The translations under genes and the position numbers were made by a program. A stretch of 64,000 nt of DNA, from assembly GCA_036796215.1 (NCBI GenBank), contig DAIRDJ010000002.1, positions 1 to 64,000 on the forward strand. Reading direction: 5' to 3'. The notes beneath the pieces are model-generated. The model saw only the letters and a list, made by a program, of their open reading frames with translations. It was not told the origin of the DNA and did not search any database. The DNA is from SLRI01 sp036796215 (lineage in GTDB: Bacteria > Pseudomonadota > Alphaproteobacteria > Geminicoccales > Geminicoccaceae). This document shows positions 1-7,220 of this stretch, in pieces (position 1 is the stretch's first letter; each line of letters starts with the position of its first letter).

Positions 1-1195
1 AGGGCATGGTGGCGCGCATGCAGACGTCGAAGGGGATGTTGGTGACCTTGGCCAGCACGTAGAGGACCATGCCGATGGGGGGGGTGAGGAGGCCGATCAT
101 CAGGTTGAGGACCATGATGACGCCGAAATGGACGGGGTCGATGCCGATCTTGATCGCCACCGGCAGAAGGACGGGGACGAGGATGGTAATCGCGGCGATG
201 GTTTCGAGAAAGCAGCCGGCGACCAGGAGGATCAGGTTCAGGAGGATGAGGATGATGATCGGGTTGTCGGAGATCATCAGGACGAGTGCGGCGAAGTCCT
301 CGGTCACCCGGTTGGAGGTCAGGATCCAGGCGAAGATCGACGCACCGGCGACGATCAGCATGATGGACGCCGTGGTCTCGATGGTCTCCATGCTGACCCG
401 GACGAGGCGGGCCGGGGTCAGGGTGCGGTAGACGAAGAGCCCGAGGATCAAGGCCCAGAAGACGGCGGCGATGGCGGCTTCGGTGGGCGTGACCATGCCG
501 GAGAGGATGCCGCCGACGATGATCAGTGGCGTCATCAGCGAGAGGGAGGCGCTCTGCAGCGCGCGCCAGAGGACGCAGAGGTCGAAGGCGGCGTCGCGGG
601 GATAGTTGCGGACCCGGGCGTACCAGGCGACCATGACCATGAGCGAGCCGGCCATGAGGAGGCCCGGGATGAAGCCCGCGGCGAAGAGCTGGCCGATCGA
701 GGCGTTGGCCATCACACCGTAGATCACCATGGGCAGCGAGGGCGGGATGATCGGGCCGATGGTCGAGGAGGCGGCGGTGACGCCCACGGCAAAGCCGCGG
801 TCGTAGCCGGCATCGCGCATCGCCTTGACCTCGATCGTACCCAGGCCGCCGGCGTCGGCGACGGCGGCACCCGACATGCCGGCGAAGACGACTGAAGCGC
901 CGACATTGACGTGGCCGAGGCCGCCGCGCATCCAGCCGACCAGGGCGCGGGCGAAGCCGAAGATGCGGTTGGTGATGCCGGCCGAGTTCATCAGGTTGCC
1001 GGCGAGGATGAAGAACGGCACGGCGAGCAGCGGGAAGCTGTCGATGCCGTTGACCATGCGGTGGAGGACGACGACGTCGGGCACGTTGCCCGAGGTGAGC
1101 ACGTAGATCAGCGAGGCGCCGGCAAGCGCGAAGGCGACCGGCACGCCGATGGCGAGCAGCACGAAGAAGGCGATGAAGAGGATGGCGATGAACAA
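1..1195 (-). CDS. TRAP transporter large permease (DctM family), partial
   Basis: Large membrane subunit of a tripartite ATP-independent periplasmic transporter, which carries the ion-coupled transport channel for organic acids. The complementary strand encodes continuous hydrophobic segments and the family hallmark GPIIPPSLPMVIYG, followed near the window edge by PPIGMVLYVLAKV. The likely start is TTG at 1195-1193, reading LFIAILFIAFFVLLAIG. It lies 12 nt after the dctQ stop and in the same frame, with no clear Shine-Dalgarno, so translation is probably coupled. About 397 codons are present; family members are about 425-430 residues, so the last 30 or so fall outside the window. It is the third gene of the dctP-dctQ-dctM operon. 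Substrate unknown. Confidence 0.93.
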   Translation of the reverse strand, partial: MFIAILFIAFFVLLAIGVPVAFALAGASLIYVLTSGNVPDVVVLHRMVNGIDSFPLLAVPFFILAGNLMNSAGITNRIFGFARALVGWMRGGLGHVNVGASVVFAGMSGAAVADAGGLGTIEVKAMRDAGYDRGFAVGVTAASSTIGPIIPPSLPMVIYGVMANASIGQLFAAGFIPGLLMAGSLMVMVAWYARVRNYPRDAAFDLCVLWRALQSASLSLMTPLIIVGGILSGMVTPTEAAIAAVFWALILGLFVYRTLTPARLVRVSMETIETTASIMLIVAGASIFAWILTSNRVTEDFAALVLMISDNPIIILILLNLILLVAGCFLETIAAITILVPVLLPVAIKIGIDPVHFGVIMVLNLMIGLLTPPIGMVLYVLAKVTNIPFDVCMRATMP

Positions 1196-1207
1196 GGGAT
1201 GCTGTTC

Positions 1208-1750
1208 TCAGATGTCGCCGGGATAGGGGCTGTGGCCCTGGACGCGCCGGACCAGGGACTGCGCGGTGCGCAGCATCATCAAGACGAGGCCGATGAAGAC
1301 GACCCAATAGAGCCAGGCCATCGAGAGGTCGATCACCGCCATTTTCTGCGGCGTCATCAGCCCGATCATCCGCCAGCCGACCCAGCCGAGATAGCCCAAA
1401 AACGCGATGGAGAGCGCATCCACGGTGATCATCAGCCGCCTGGATGCCCGGCGCGTCAGGCGGGTGTGCAGGTATTCGACGGCGATATGCGCGCGCCTGC
1501 GGCAGACCATGGCACCGCCGAGGAAGGTGGTGGCGATCAGGAAATAGCGGGCCGCCTCCTCGGTCCAGCCGAAGGAATCGTTCAGGACGTAGCGGGTGAA
1601 GAACTGGAGGAAGACGATGACGGTGAGCCCCCAGAACGCGAGGAAGGCCGGCCAGTCCTCGAGGCCGAACGCGCGCCAGTCGAACGGCGGGTCGGGGATC
1701 TCGTCGACGTGCAGGCTGCCCTCGAGCGGCTGCCGGGGCTCTTCCGCCAT
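1208..1750 (-). CDS. TRAP transporter small permease (DctQ family)
   Basis: Small four-helix membrane subunit that pairs with the large permease next door. The 180-residue protein has a hydrophilic N-terminus of about 30 residues, then hydrophobic helices around residues 33-52, 66-84, 104-126 and 142-164. It contains the segment FTRYVLNDSFGWTEEAARY, a typical DctQ signature (R-Y-x-hydrophobic, then W-x-EE). Its length fits the family (160-190). The gene begins 20 nt downstream of the dctP stop and ends 12 nt before the dctM start, which supports one transcript. Confidence 0.93.
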   Translation of the reverse strand: MAEEPRQPLEGSLHVDEIPDPPFDWRAFGLEDWPAFLAFWGLTVIVFLQFFTRYVLNDSFGWTEEAARYFLIATTFLGGAMVCRRRAHIAVEYLHTRLTRRASRRLMITVDALSIAFLGYLGWVGWRMIGLMTPQKMAVIDLSMAWLYWVVFIGLVLMMLRTAQSLVRRVQGHSPYPGDI

Positions 1751-1770
1751 CGTTCAGCCTCGGCTGGCGA

Positions 1771-2781
1771 TCAGTTGATCGCCTGGAGCCGGTCGAACTG
1801 CTCCTGCGACCAGGGCACGCTGTCGCCCACGAGATGCGGGTCGACCACGGCCTTGAAGAGCGAGCGGTCGACGTGGTTGACCGTTGCCCCCATCGTCTCG
1901 AAGCCGGTCACGAGGTCCTTCTCGGCCTGGAAGATCGCCTCGTTGGAGCGCTTTGCCGCCTCCTGGAAGACGGCGTCGAAGATCGCCTTGTCCTCGTCGG
2001 AGAGTTGGTTCCAGAGATTGCCACCGACGATGGTGATCAGGCTCTCGGTGATGTGGCCGGTGAGGTTGATCACCGGGTTCGGCTCGTAGAACTTCTTCGC
2101 CTCGATGGTCGGCAGCGGGTTCTCCTGGGCGTCGACGGTGCCCTGCTGCAAAGCGAGGTAGACCTCGGCGAAGGCGATCGGCGTCGGGTTGGCGCCGACG
2201 GCGTTGGGGAAGAGCACGTAGAGCGGGGCATCGGGCACGCGGATCTTCAGGCCGGCCATGTCCTCGGGCGTGCTGATCGGGGTCTTGGAGGTGACGTGCC
2301 GCTCACCGTAATAGAGCACCGCCGAGACGTGATGCCCGGTGGCGTCCTCGTAGCCGGCCTTCATCTCGTCCCAGAGCTCACTCTCGGTATAGGCCATCCA
2401 GTGGTCGACATCGCGGAACATGTAGGGGGCGGAGGCGATGGTCAGCGGCTCGAACGAGCGGCCGGCGAAGTTCATGCCGGTATAGATGATGTCGACGGTG
2501 CCGAGCGTCAGGCCCTGGTTGATGTCGGTCTCCTTGCCCAACGAGGACGCGGGGAAGACTTCCATCGTGTAGCGGCCGTCGGTGCGTGCGGCGATCTCCT
2601 CGGCGGCCCAGAGGGCGGCCTCGTGGTAGGCCTCGCTGGTCTCGTAGACATGCGCGAACTTGAGCGCCTGCTGGGCCAGGGCGCCGACCGGCGGCAGGGC
2701 CACGGCGGCGACGCCGGCGAGGAGGGAGGCGGCGAGCAGGCGGCGGGTGATCGACCCGATGCCATGGGCTATTTGGATCAT
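1771..2781 (-). CDS. TRAP transporter substrate-binding protein (DctP family)
   Basis: Periplasmic receptor that delivers a carboxylate ligand to the DctQM channel. The 336-residue protein opens with a Sec signal peptide (ITRRLLAASLLAGVAAVALP, cleavage expected after ALA36). It has the DctP fold signatures ASSLGKETDINQGLTLG near residue 78 and LKIRVPDAP with Arg181, the conserved arginine that clamps the ligand carboxylate in this family. The start is supported by GGGGAG about 8 nt before the ATG. It is first in the operon, so the promoter and regulatory site should lie in the 300 bp upstream. The sequence does not reveal which carboxylate is bound. Confidence 0.94.
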   Translation of the reverse strand: MIQIAHGIGSITRRLLAASLLAGVAAVALPPVGALAQQALKFAHVYETSEAYHEAALWAAEEIAARTDGRYTMEVFPASSLGKETDINQGLTLGTVDIIYTGMNFAGRSFEPLTIASAPYMFRDVDHWMAYTESELWDEMKAGYEDATGHHVSAVLYYGERHVTSKTPISTPEDMAGLKIRVPDAPLYVLFPNAVGANPTPIAFAEVYLALQQGTVDAQENPLPTIEAKKFYEPNPVINLTGHITESLITIVGGNLWNQLSDEDKAIFDAVFQEAAKRSNEAIFQAEKDLVTGFETMGATVNHVDRSLFKAVVDPHLVGDSVPWSQEQFDRLQAIN

Positions 2782-3088
2782 TGCAAGGGCTCCCCTGAAC
2801 GTTTTGGTTGACCACGCGCGGCCGCGTGTTCTCGGAGGTGATCAGTAGACCATTGATCAGGTCTTGGGAATCCCCTCTCCGCCGGAATCGGGTGGGGTGA
2901 CCGGGCGCGGCCGGGACGTCGACGATTGAAGCCGCGGGCGATGTGCCATATCGTCATGCGCCTCATGCCGTGCCGCAGCCCGGCGGCCGTGGCCGCCATG
3001 GTATCAGCTGAAATCCGTAGCCTTGCGCGTCGGCCCCGGGCTCGATCGACCAAGTCCAAGGAGACGACCCATTTCGCTAGTCGGACCA
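2782..3088. other. Divergent intergenic region, 307 bp
   Basis: This gap separates the minus-strand TRAP operon from the plus-strand Sel1 lipoprotein. Apart from the candidate operator at 2839-2859 and the dctP ribosome-binding site, no clear sigma-70 promoter, RNA gene or additional coding frame was recognised. The right-hand 66 bp (3023-3088) could be coding if the lipoprotein gene uses its upstream TTG. Confidence 0.5.
2839..2859 (-). promoter_or_regulatory. Candidate operator upstream of the TRAP operon
   Basis: Two copies of the palindrome TGATCA are spaced 15 bp apart, at 2839-2844 and 2854-2859. They flank a core that reads ATGGTCTACTGA on the coding strand. That core matches 8 of 10 positions of the TGGTNNACCA consensus used by FadR/FCD-type GntR regulators, which often control TRAP operons. 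The site lies 58 bp upstream of the dctP start. No such regulator is encoded in the window, so the assignment is inference. Confidence 0.35.
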
Positions 3089-4444
3089 TTGCACCGCGGT
3101 CTCGCCCTGGCCCTCCTCGCAGTCGTGCTGGTCGCCTGCGCCGCCGACCGCCTCTATTGGGGCAGCACGCCGCACTACGTGCGCAACCAGCTGGATGCCG
3201 CCGATCGGCTGATGGCCGCAGGGCAGACCGCGAAGGGTCGGGCACTTTTCGAGCAGATGGCGGAGACGGGGCATCCCGAGGCGATGATCCGCGCCGGCCG
3301 GGCCTGGCTCGCCGAGCCGGACCCCGATCGCGCCCGCGCCCAGGCACATCTCGAGGCGGCCTGGGCGCGCAACTCGGCAAGGCGGGACAATGCCGGCTTG
3401 TGGCTCGCCCGAGCGATCGAACCGGAGGATCCCGCGCGGGCGATCACCATTCTCGAGACCGTGGAAGCGCGGGGCGAGCGCTTCGCCGCCGGCCAGCTGG
3501 CGCAGCTCCTGCAGCAGCACCGGCCGGGCGATCCGCGGATCGAGTCCCTCTGGCGGCGTGGCGCGGCGGAGGGCGACCTCACGGCGATGCTGGTCGTGGC
3601 GCAGGACTACGGCGATGTCGAGGTGGCGCAACGCACGGTGAGCGAGCTCGAGGCCCGCTGGAACGCCGGCGATGCGGGGGCGGGAGCCCGTCTCGCCACG
3701 CTTTATGCCGCAAATGGCCCGTTGCCCGATCCGGTGCGCGAGCGCCGCTGGCTCGAGCGGGCGGCCGAGCGGCATCCGGCCAGTGCCGTGGCTCTCGGCC
3801 AGAAATTGATCGACGAGGGCCAGACCGAGGCCGGCGAGCGCTGGATCATGCGCGCTGCACAGCAGGGGCATCCCGGGGCGCAGGCCACTGCTGCCCGTAG
3901 TCTCCTCGGCTCGCCTGATCCTGACGTGCGGGCCCGGGGCGAGGCGCTGGCGCGGCGTGCGGCAGCGCAGGGGCACGAGGGGGCGAAGCTGGCGCTCGGC
4001 CGGGCGCTGACCGATGGCACGCACAGCCCCGAGGAGACGGCCGAGGGCCTCGCCTTGTTGCGCACCGCCGCCGATGCGGGCAATGCCTTTGCCCAGAACG
4101 AGCTCGGCCGGTTGCTGCTCGCGGGCAATGCGCGGGTGCCCAAGGATGCCGAGGCCGGGATCGCCTATCTCGCGCGGGCCGCCGAGAACGGGCATTCCGG
4201 TGCCATGCTGACCTATGCCCGGGCCCTGCTCGCGGGCAGCGGCGTCGCTCGCGATCAGGCCCAGGGGGCCTATTGGCTGCGCCAGGCGGCCGAGGCGGAG
4301 GACGAATGGGCGCAGCTCGAGCTCGGCCGGCGTCTATTGCGTGGCGACGGGATGGGCGTGGATTCGGCCGAGGCGCGGCGCTGGCTGGAGCGGTCGGCGG
4401 CCCAGGGCAATGGCCCGGCCGGGCGTGAGCTCGCCAATCTCTGA
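3089..4444 (+). CDS. Sel1-repeat lipoprotein
   Basis: Probable membrane-anchored scaffold made of Sel1-like/TPR helical repeats. From TTG at 3089 the product is 451 residues, with a short lipoprotein signal MHRGLALALLAVVLVAC whose lipobox LVAC puts the lipidated Cys at residue 17. The rest is repeats of the type AxxxLGxxLxxG...DxxxAxxWLxxAA, clearest in the last 170 residues. The start is uncertain: an in-frame TTG at 3023 gives 473 residues, and the only good Shine-Dalgarno (AAGGAG, 3058-3063) sits 7 nt before an in-frame ATT at 3071. Sel1 lipoproteins are often partners of envelope complexes such as exopolysaccharide export. No such genes adjoin here, so the role is unknown. Confidence 0.85.
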   Translation: MHRGLALALLAVVLVACAADRLYWGSTPHYVRNQLDAADRLMAAGQTAKGRALFEQMAETGHPEAMIRAGRAWLAEPDPDRARAQAHLEAAWARNSARRDNAGLWLARAIEPEDPARAITILETVEARGERFAAGQLAQLLQQHRPGDPRIESLWRRGAAEGDLTAMLVVAQDYGDVEVAQRTVSELEARWNAGDAGAGARLATLYAANGPLPDPVRERRWLERAAERHPASAVALGQKLIDEGQTEAGERWIMRAAQQGHPGAQATAARSLLGSPDPDVRARGEALARRAAAQGHEGAKLALGRALTDGTHSPEETAEGLALLRTAADAGNAFAQNELGRLLLAGNARVPKDAEAGIAYLARAAENGHSGAMLTYARALLAGSGVARDQAQGAYWLRQAAEAEDEWAQLELGRRLLRGDGMGVDSAEARRWLERSAAQGNGPAGRELANL

Positions 4445-4517
4445 GTCTGGGGTGCCATCGGGCGACGTGTCGGGCAGCCGCGGCGCTGCCGCAAGTCCAG
4501 GCCGGCGGCGGCCGCGA

Positions 4518-4546
4518 TTGACATTCAGGGCCGCGGCCGCACATGT
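4518..4546 (+). promoter_or_regulatory. Candidate sigma-70 promoter for thrS
   Basis: A perfect -35 hexamer TTGACA (4518-4523) is followed after 17 nt by ACATGT (4541-4546), a weak -10. Transcription would begin near 4553. That favours thrS starts at 4597 or 4615 over the in-frame ATG at 4543, which would lie inside the -10 element. Confidence 0.35.
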
Positions 4547-4614
4547 TGCGCCGCATCGCAACGAGGCAGCGCCTCGCAGGTACTCTCCGCTCAGCAATGG
4601 AACGTGACGGCATC

Positions 4615-6582
4615 ATGGCAACGGCAATCGAGCGCGCCGGTAACCCCGAAATGGCCCGCAATGGCGGTGTGGTGATCACCCTGCCCGATGGCAGCGAGCG
4701 GACCTTTGCCGGCACCACGACCGGGGCCGAGATCGCGGCTTCGATTGCCAAGAGCCTCGCCAGGCAGGCGCTCGCCGTCGAGGTCGACGGGACGTTGCGC
4801 GATCTCGACTGGCCGATCGAGCACGATGCCCGGGTGCGGCTGATCACCGCCCGGGACCCGGAGGCCTTGCCGCTGATCCGGCACGACTGCGCGCATGTGA
4901 TGGCCGAGGCCGTCCAGCGGCTCTTTCCCGGCACGCAGGTGACGATCGGCCCCTCGATCGAGAACGGCTTCTATTACGACTTCGCCCGGCCCGAGCCCTT
5001 CCGGCCCGAGGATCTCGAAGCGATCGAGGCCGAGATGGCGGCGATCGTCAAGGCGGACAAGCCGTTTCGCCGCGAGCTCGTGACCCGTGCCGAGGCGCAT
5101 CGCCGCTTCGCCGAGCTCGGCGAGAATTTCAAGCACGAGCTTTTGGAGGCGATCCCCGAGGGCGAGCCCGTCACCCTCTACCATCAGGGCGAGTGGTTCG
5201 ACCTCTGCCGTGGCCCGCATGGTCCCTCGACGGGGCGGATCGGCGCCTGCAAACTCACCAAGATCGCGGGGGCCTATTGGCGCGGCGATGCCAGGAACGC
5301 CCAGCTGCAGCGCATCTACGGCACGGCGTTCGCGACGCAAAAGGAGCTCGACGCCCATCTGCACCAGCTGGCCGAGGCGGAGCGGCGCGATCATCGAAGG
5401 CTCGGCCGCGAGATGGGCCTCTTTCACATCCAGGAAGAGGCCACGGGCTCGGTCTTCTGGCACCCCAAAGGCTGGCGGATCTGGCAGGAGGTCGAGAGCT
5501 ACATGCGCCGCAGGCTCGAGGCCGGCGGCTACCAGGAGGTCAAGACGCCGCAGCTGGTCGACCGCATCCTCTGGGAGAGGTCGGGCCACTGGGACAAGTT
5601 CCGCGAGCACATGTTCACGGTCGCTGCCGACGAGCGGGTGCTGGCCTTAAAGCCGATGAACTGCCCGTGCCACGTGCAGATCTTCAATCAGACCTTGAAG
5701 AGCTACCGCGAGCTGCCGCTCCGGATGGCCGAGTTCGGCTCGTGTCACAGGAACGAGCCGTCGGGGGCACTCCACGGGATCATGCGGGTCAGGGCGTTCA
5801 CCCAGGACGACGCGCACATCTTCTGCACCGCGGAGCAGATCACGGCCGAGAGTGTGCGGTTCTGCGAGCTCCTGCAGCAGGTCTATGCCGATTTCGGCTT
5901 CACCGACATCCACGTGAAGTTCTCCGATCGCCCGGCTGTCCGGGCCGGCGAGGATGCGGTCTGGGACCGGGCGGAGCAGGCCCTGCGCGATGCGACGCAG
6001 GCGGCCGGCCTCGAGACCACGCTCAATCCGGGGGAGGGGGCGTTCTACGGGCCGAAGCTCGAGTTCGTGCTCCGCGATGCGATCGGTCGCGATTGGCAGT
6101 GCGGCACGTTGCAGGTGGATTTCGTCCTGCCCGAACGGTTGGATGCGAGCTATGTCGGGCCGGATGGGGCGAAGCACCGGCCGGTGATGCTGCATCGGGC
6201 GATTTTGGGCTCGATGGAGCGTTTTCTGGGCATCCTGATCGAGCATCACGCGGGCCGGCTGCCGATGTGGCTCGCCCCTGTGCAGGTGGTGGTGGCGACC
6301 GTCACCAACGAGGCCGACGGTTACGGCGAGGTGGTGCGGGACGGGCTCGCCGCTGCCGGGATCCGGGTCGAGCTCGACACGCGGAGCGACAAGATCTCCT
6401 ACAAGGTGCGCGAGCATTCGCTCGCCAAGGTGCCGTTCATCATGGCGGTCGGTGGGCGCGAGGCCGAGAGTCGGCAGGTGAGCCTGCGCCGGCTCGGCAG
6501 CCAGGCCCAGGAGGTGCTTTCGCTTGACGCCGCGATTGCCATGTGTCAGCGAGAATCCTCAGCGCCGGACGAACGCGACTGA
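4615..6582 (+). CDS. thrS: Threonine--tRNA ligase
   Basis: Cytoplasmic class II aminoacyl-tRNA synthetase that charges tRNA-Thr. In order: an N-terminal TGS domain (about residues 15-78), the editing domain beginning with HDCAHVMAEA (H-x3-H motif), the catalytic core, and a C-terminal anticodon-binding domain (about 555-655). The three zinc ligands of the active site are visible: Cys in MNCPCH, His in DDAHIF and His in VMLHRAILG. From ATG 4615 it is 655 residues; ATG 4597 and ATG 4651 are alternatives and family lengths fit 640-660. It is followed by infC after 113 nt, the usual bacterial order. Confidence 0.97.
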   Translation: MATAIERAGNPEMARNGGVVITLPDGSERTFAGTTTGAEIAASIAKSLARQALAVEVDGTLRDLDWPIEHDARVRLITARDPEALPLIRHDCAHVMAEAVQRLFPGTQVTIGPSIENGFYYDFARPEPFRPEDLEAIEAEMAAIVKADKPFRRELVTRAEAHRRFAELGENFKHELLEAIPEGEPVTLYHQGEWFDLCRGPHGPSTGRIGACKLTKIAGAYWRGDARNAQLQRIYGTAFATQKELDAHLHQLAEAERRDHRRLGREMGLFHIQEEATGSVFWHPKGWRIWQEVESYMRRRLEAGGYQEVKTPQLVDRILWERSGHWDKFREHMFTVAADERVLALKPMNCPCHVQIFNQTLKSYRELPLRMAEFGSCHRNEPSGALHGIMRVRAFTQDDAHIFCTAEQITAESVRFCELLQQVYADFGFTDIHVKFSDRPAVRAGEDAVWDRAEQALRDATQAAGLETTLNPGEGAFYGPKLEFVLRDAIGRDWQCGTLQVDFVLPERLDASYVGPDGAKHRPVMLHRAILGSMERFLGILIEHHAGRLPMWLAPVQVVVATVTNEADGYGEVVRDGLAAAGIRVELDTRSDKISYKVREHSLAKVPFIMAVGGREAESRQVSLRRLGSQAQEVLSLDAAIAMCQRESSAPDERD

Positions 6583-6613
6583 CTTTGGTCATGGCTCTTG
6601 TCAGGCAGGCCTG

Positions 6614-6646
6614 TTCGGTCGAACGACTTCTCGACGTTCGACCGAA
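6614..6646 (+). promoter_or_regulatory. Perfect 12-bp stem-loop between thrS and infC
   Basis: TTCGGTCGAACG (6614-6625) is exactly complementary to CGTTCGACCGAA (6635-6646), leaving a 9-nt loop. No T-run follows, so it is not a canonical intrinsic terminator. It lies 31 nt after the thrS stop and 49 nt before the infC start. It could be a processing site, an mRNA-stabilising 3' end for thrS, or an attenuator controlling infC. Confidence 0.6.
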
Positions 6647-6695
6647 TAGTCGTCGAATCACGCTCGGTTGAAACATTGGAGGTCGATCACGGCTG

Positions 6696-7220
6696 ATGGC
6701 AGTACAAGCAAAAGGCGATGAACACCGCATCAACGACCGCATCGAGTCCCGCGAGGTTCGATTGGTCAGCCAAGACGGTGAAATGGTCGGGGTCGTTTCG
6801 CTACGCGATGCCCTGATCCGCGCCGAAGAGGTGGGCCTCGATCTCGTCGAGATTTCGCCCAACGCCACGCCGCCGGTCTGCAAGATCCTCGACTACGGCA
6901 AGTTCAAGTACGAGGCGCAGAAAAAGGCCAACGCCGCCCGGAAGAAGCAGCGGGTCATCGAGGTCAAGGAGATCAAGATGCGCCCGTCGATCGACCAGAA
7001 CGACTACGGCATCAAGATGAGGAAGGTGCGCGAGTTCATCGACGAGGGCGACAAGGTCAAGGTGACGATGCGGTTTCGCGGGCGCGAGATGGCGCACCAG
7101 CATCTGGCGATCAATATCCTCGAGAAGGTCAAGGAGGAGATGGCCGACGTCGCCAAGGTCGAGCAGTTCCCCAGGCTCGAGGGCCGGCAGATGATCATGG
7201 TGATGGCGCCGTTGAAGTGA
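6696..7220 (+). CDS. infC: Translation initiation factor IF-3
   Basis: Binds the 30S subunit, blocks premature 50S joining and checks start codon and initiator tRNA selection. The 174-residue protein has both IF-3 domains: the N-domain (about 1-75, with RINDRIESREVRLVSQDGE and VSLRDALIRAEEVGLDLVEI) and the C-domain (about 85-174, with KMRPSIDQNDYGIKMRKV and KVTMRFRGREMAHQHLA). The start is ATG, not the rare ATT seen in enterobacterial infC; GGAGG lies 13 nt upstream. The stop overlaps the GTG start of the next gene, an aminopeptidase, instead of leading to rpmI-rplT. Confidence 0.97.
   Translation: MAVQAKGDEHRINDRIESREVRLVSQDGEMVGVVSLRDALIRAEEVGLDLVEISPNATPPVCKILDYGKFKYEAQKKANAARKKQRVIEVKEIKMRPSIDQNDYGIKMRKVREFIDEGDKVKVTMRFRGREMAHQHLAINILEKVKEEMADVAKVEQFPRLEGRQMIMVMAPLK

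Noticed and set aside
128..2089. Long plus-strand reading frames over the TRAP operon
   Set aside because: They are antisense to dctM, dctQ and dctP, are rich in Gly/Asp/His/Arg, and have no family signature. GC-rich DNA readily gives such open antisense frames.
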